This document shows, in pieces, positions 63,350-64,000 of a stretch of DNA of 64,000 nucleotides. Where the stretch lies: contig NZ_MBQE01000004.1 of assembly GCF_001696535.1 (NCBI RefSeq), positions 496,001 to 560,000 of the forward strand, written 5' to 3'. This stretch comes from Stappia indica. Its GTDB lineage: Bacteria > Pseudomonadota > Alphaproteobacteria > Rhizobiales > Stappiaceae. Under the pieces are notes generated by a model that was given only the letters and a program-made list of their open reading frames with translations, was not told the DNA's origin and made no database searches. Made by a program: the position numbers and the translations under genes. How positions within the stretch are numbered: position 1 is the stretch's first letter; each line of letters starts with the position of its first letter.

Positions 63350-63363
63350 TTGATCCGCATCAA
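63350..63363. promoter_or_regulatory. Perfect FNR-type box between ubiT and the ubiD-family gene
   Basis: TTGATCCGCATCAA fits the full TTGAT-N4-ATCAA consensus exactly. It lies 62 bases before the ubiT ATG and 53 before the divergent ubiD-family ATG, so it could serve both genes. FNR/FixK/Anr-type regulators bind such sites under low oxygen. Confidence 0.8.
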
Positions 63364-63416
63364 CTTCGCGGGCGATCCGCTTTGCTAAGGCAGGGCACCC
63401 TTTTCAAGGAGCCGCC

Positions 63417-64000
63417 ATGCGCCGCCTGCCAGCCTTTCCCGATCTCCGAAGCTTTCTGCGCTGGTGCGATGCAGCCGGCGAGATGTGCTCCATCGCCCAG
63501 CCGGTGCGGCTGCGCGAGGAGGTTACCGCCGTGCACCGCAAGGCGCTGCTGGCGGGCGGGCCGGTCCTGCGCTTCGAGCGTCCACTCGCTGAAGACGGCT
63601 CGGTCTCCTCCATCCCGCTCATCGCCAATCTCTTCGGCACCCGGCGGCGCGTTTCCGCCGGACTCGGTATCGAGCCGACCGATATCGCTCAGCTTGGAGA
63701 GTTTCTCGCCGCGCTGCGTAGCCCCGTGCCCCCGCAAGGCGTCGGCGATGCGCTATCGCGCTGGCCGCAGATGGCGGCGGCGCTCAGGGCCCGCGTCAGG
63801 GTGCTCGGCAGGGGTGTCTCGCAGGAAGAGCGGATGGGAGAACCGGACCTGTCGCGCCTGCCGGTCCAGACCTGCTGGCCGGGCGACGCGGGCCCGCTGA
63901 TGACATGGCCGGTGGTGCTGACCCGCGATGCGGGGTCGCAGGCGAGCGACAGCGGGCGCTACAATGCCGGGATCTACCGGGCGCAGGTGCTGGGCCCCGA
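63417..64000 (+). CDS. ubiD: UbiD-family decarboxylase (N-terminal part, cut by window end)
   Basis: An open frame runs from ATG 63417 to the window edge (194 residues), with AAGGAG 5 bases upstream. It opens LPAFPDLRSFLRWCDAAGE, then ISxP-like MCSIAQPVRLREEVTAVHRK, IPLIANLFGTRRR, and near the edge LMTWPVVLTRD with RYNAGIYRAQVLG, the pattern of UbiD-type, prenylated-FMN-dependent decarboxylases. In the ubiTUV context it probably removes the carboxylate of the ubiquinone precursor. The catalytic C-terminal part lies outside the window. Confidence 0.88.
   Translation, partial: MRRLPAFPDLRSFLRWCDAAGEMCSIAQPVRLREEVTAVHRKALLAGGPVLRFERPLAEDGSVSSIPLIANLFGTRRRVSAGLGIEPTDIAQLGEFLAALRSPVPPQGVGDALSRWPQMAAALRARVRVLGRGVSQEERMGEPDLSRLPVQTCWPGDAGPLMTWPVVLTRDAGSQASDSGRYNAGIYRAQVLGP

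Noticed and set aside
1-64000. tRNA, rRNA, CRISPR or complete mobile elements
   Set aside because: No tRNA-like cloverleaf, rRNA stretch, regularly spaced direct repeat or transposase motif was found by reading; covariance-model scans were not possible.

Overview
The window is GC-rich bacterial DNA with dense, often overlapping genes (ATGA and GTGA junctions). The gene content points to an alphaproteobacterium, most likely order Hyphomicrobiales: a Sinorhizobium-type rkp capsule system (RkpA-like polyketide synthase with an RkpG-like oxoamine synthase), fused CysNC proteins as in NodQ, and a norCBQD/norEF cluster next to ubiTUV. A Stappiaceae-like marine or host-associated genus is a guess only. 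No tRNA, rRNA, insertion sequence or CRISPR array was recognised.

About 55 kb is one large surface-polysaccharide locus. 1-4.4 kb: the end of an unidentified gene, two tandem KpsS-like Kdo-transferase paralogues and a KpsC-like protein with one recognisable catalytic module. 4.4-13.5 kb (minus strand): a highly reducing type I PKS of about 2530 aa and an alpha-oxoamine synthase, probably making a special lipid for the capsule. 13.9-17.4 kb: galE, a UDP-glucose dehydrogenase gene and cysQ. 18-24.8 kb: a first cysD-cysNC pair with a clear terminator, a NitT/TauT-type ABC importer and a methyltransferase. 24.8-32 kb (minus strand): a low-GC membrane-protein gene, then the export block read from right to left: FAD oxidoreductase, KpsM, KpsT, two KpsE-like proteins and a protein of unknown function. 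32-38.7 kb: rfbC, an unusual SDR epimerase, rfbD, rfbA, an RgpF-type rhamnan synthesis protein and two methyltransferases. 38.7-42.9 kb: a second cysD-cysNC pair and a second galE. 42.9-55.2 kb: a 1696-aa multidomain glycosyltransferase, a HAD-like protein, a low-GC methyltransferase/sulfotransferase-like fusion, a phage-spike-like DUF2793 protein, a methyltransferase with a repeat-rich C-terminus and a glycosyltransferase.

From 55.2 kb the content changes to anaerobic respiration: norCBQD (minus strand) diverges from norEF (plus strand), followed by ubiV, ubiU and ubiT (oxygen-independent ubiquinone synthesis), divergent from a ubiD-family gene cut by the window end. Two TTG-N8-CAA boxes lie between norC and norE, and a perfect TTGAT-N4-ATCAA box lies between ubiT and ubiD. 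Together these suggest FNR/NnrR-type control by low oxygen or NO.

Read as a whole, the first 55 kb could encode an ABC-exported capsule with a rhamnose- and uronate-containing, methylated and probably sulfated glycan. PAPS would come from two CysDNC sets, with CysQ clearing PAP. The most interesting parts are an unassigned GW/RxDL sequence module, found once in the unknown protein beside the exporter and repeated in the giant glycosyltransferase, and the predicted methyltransferase/sulfotransferase fusion.
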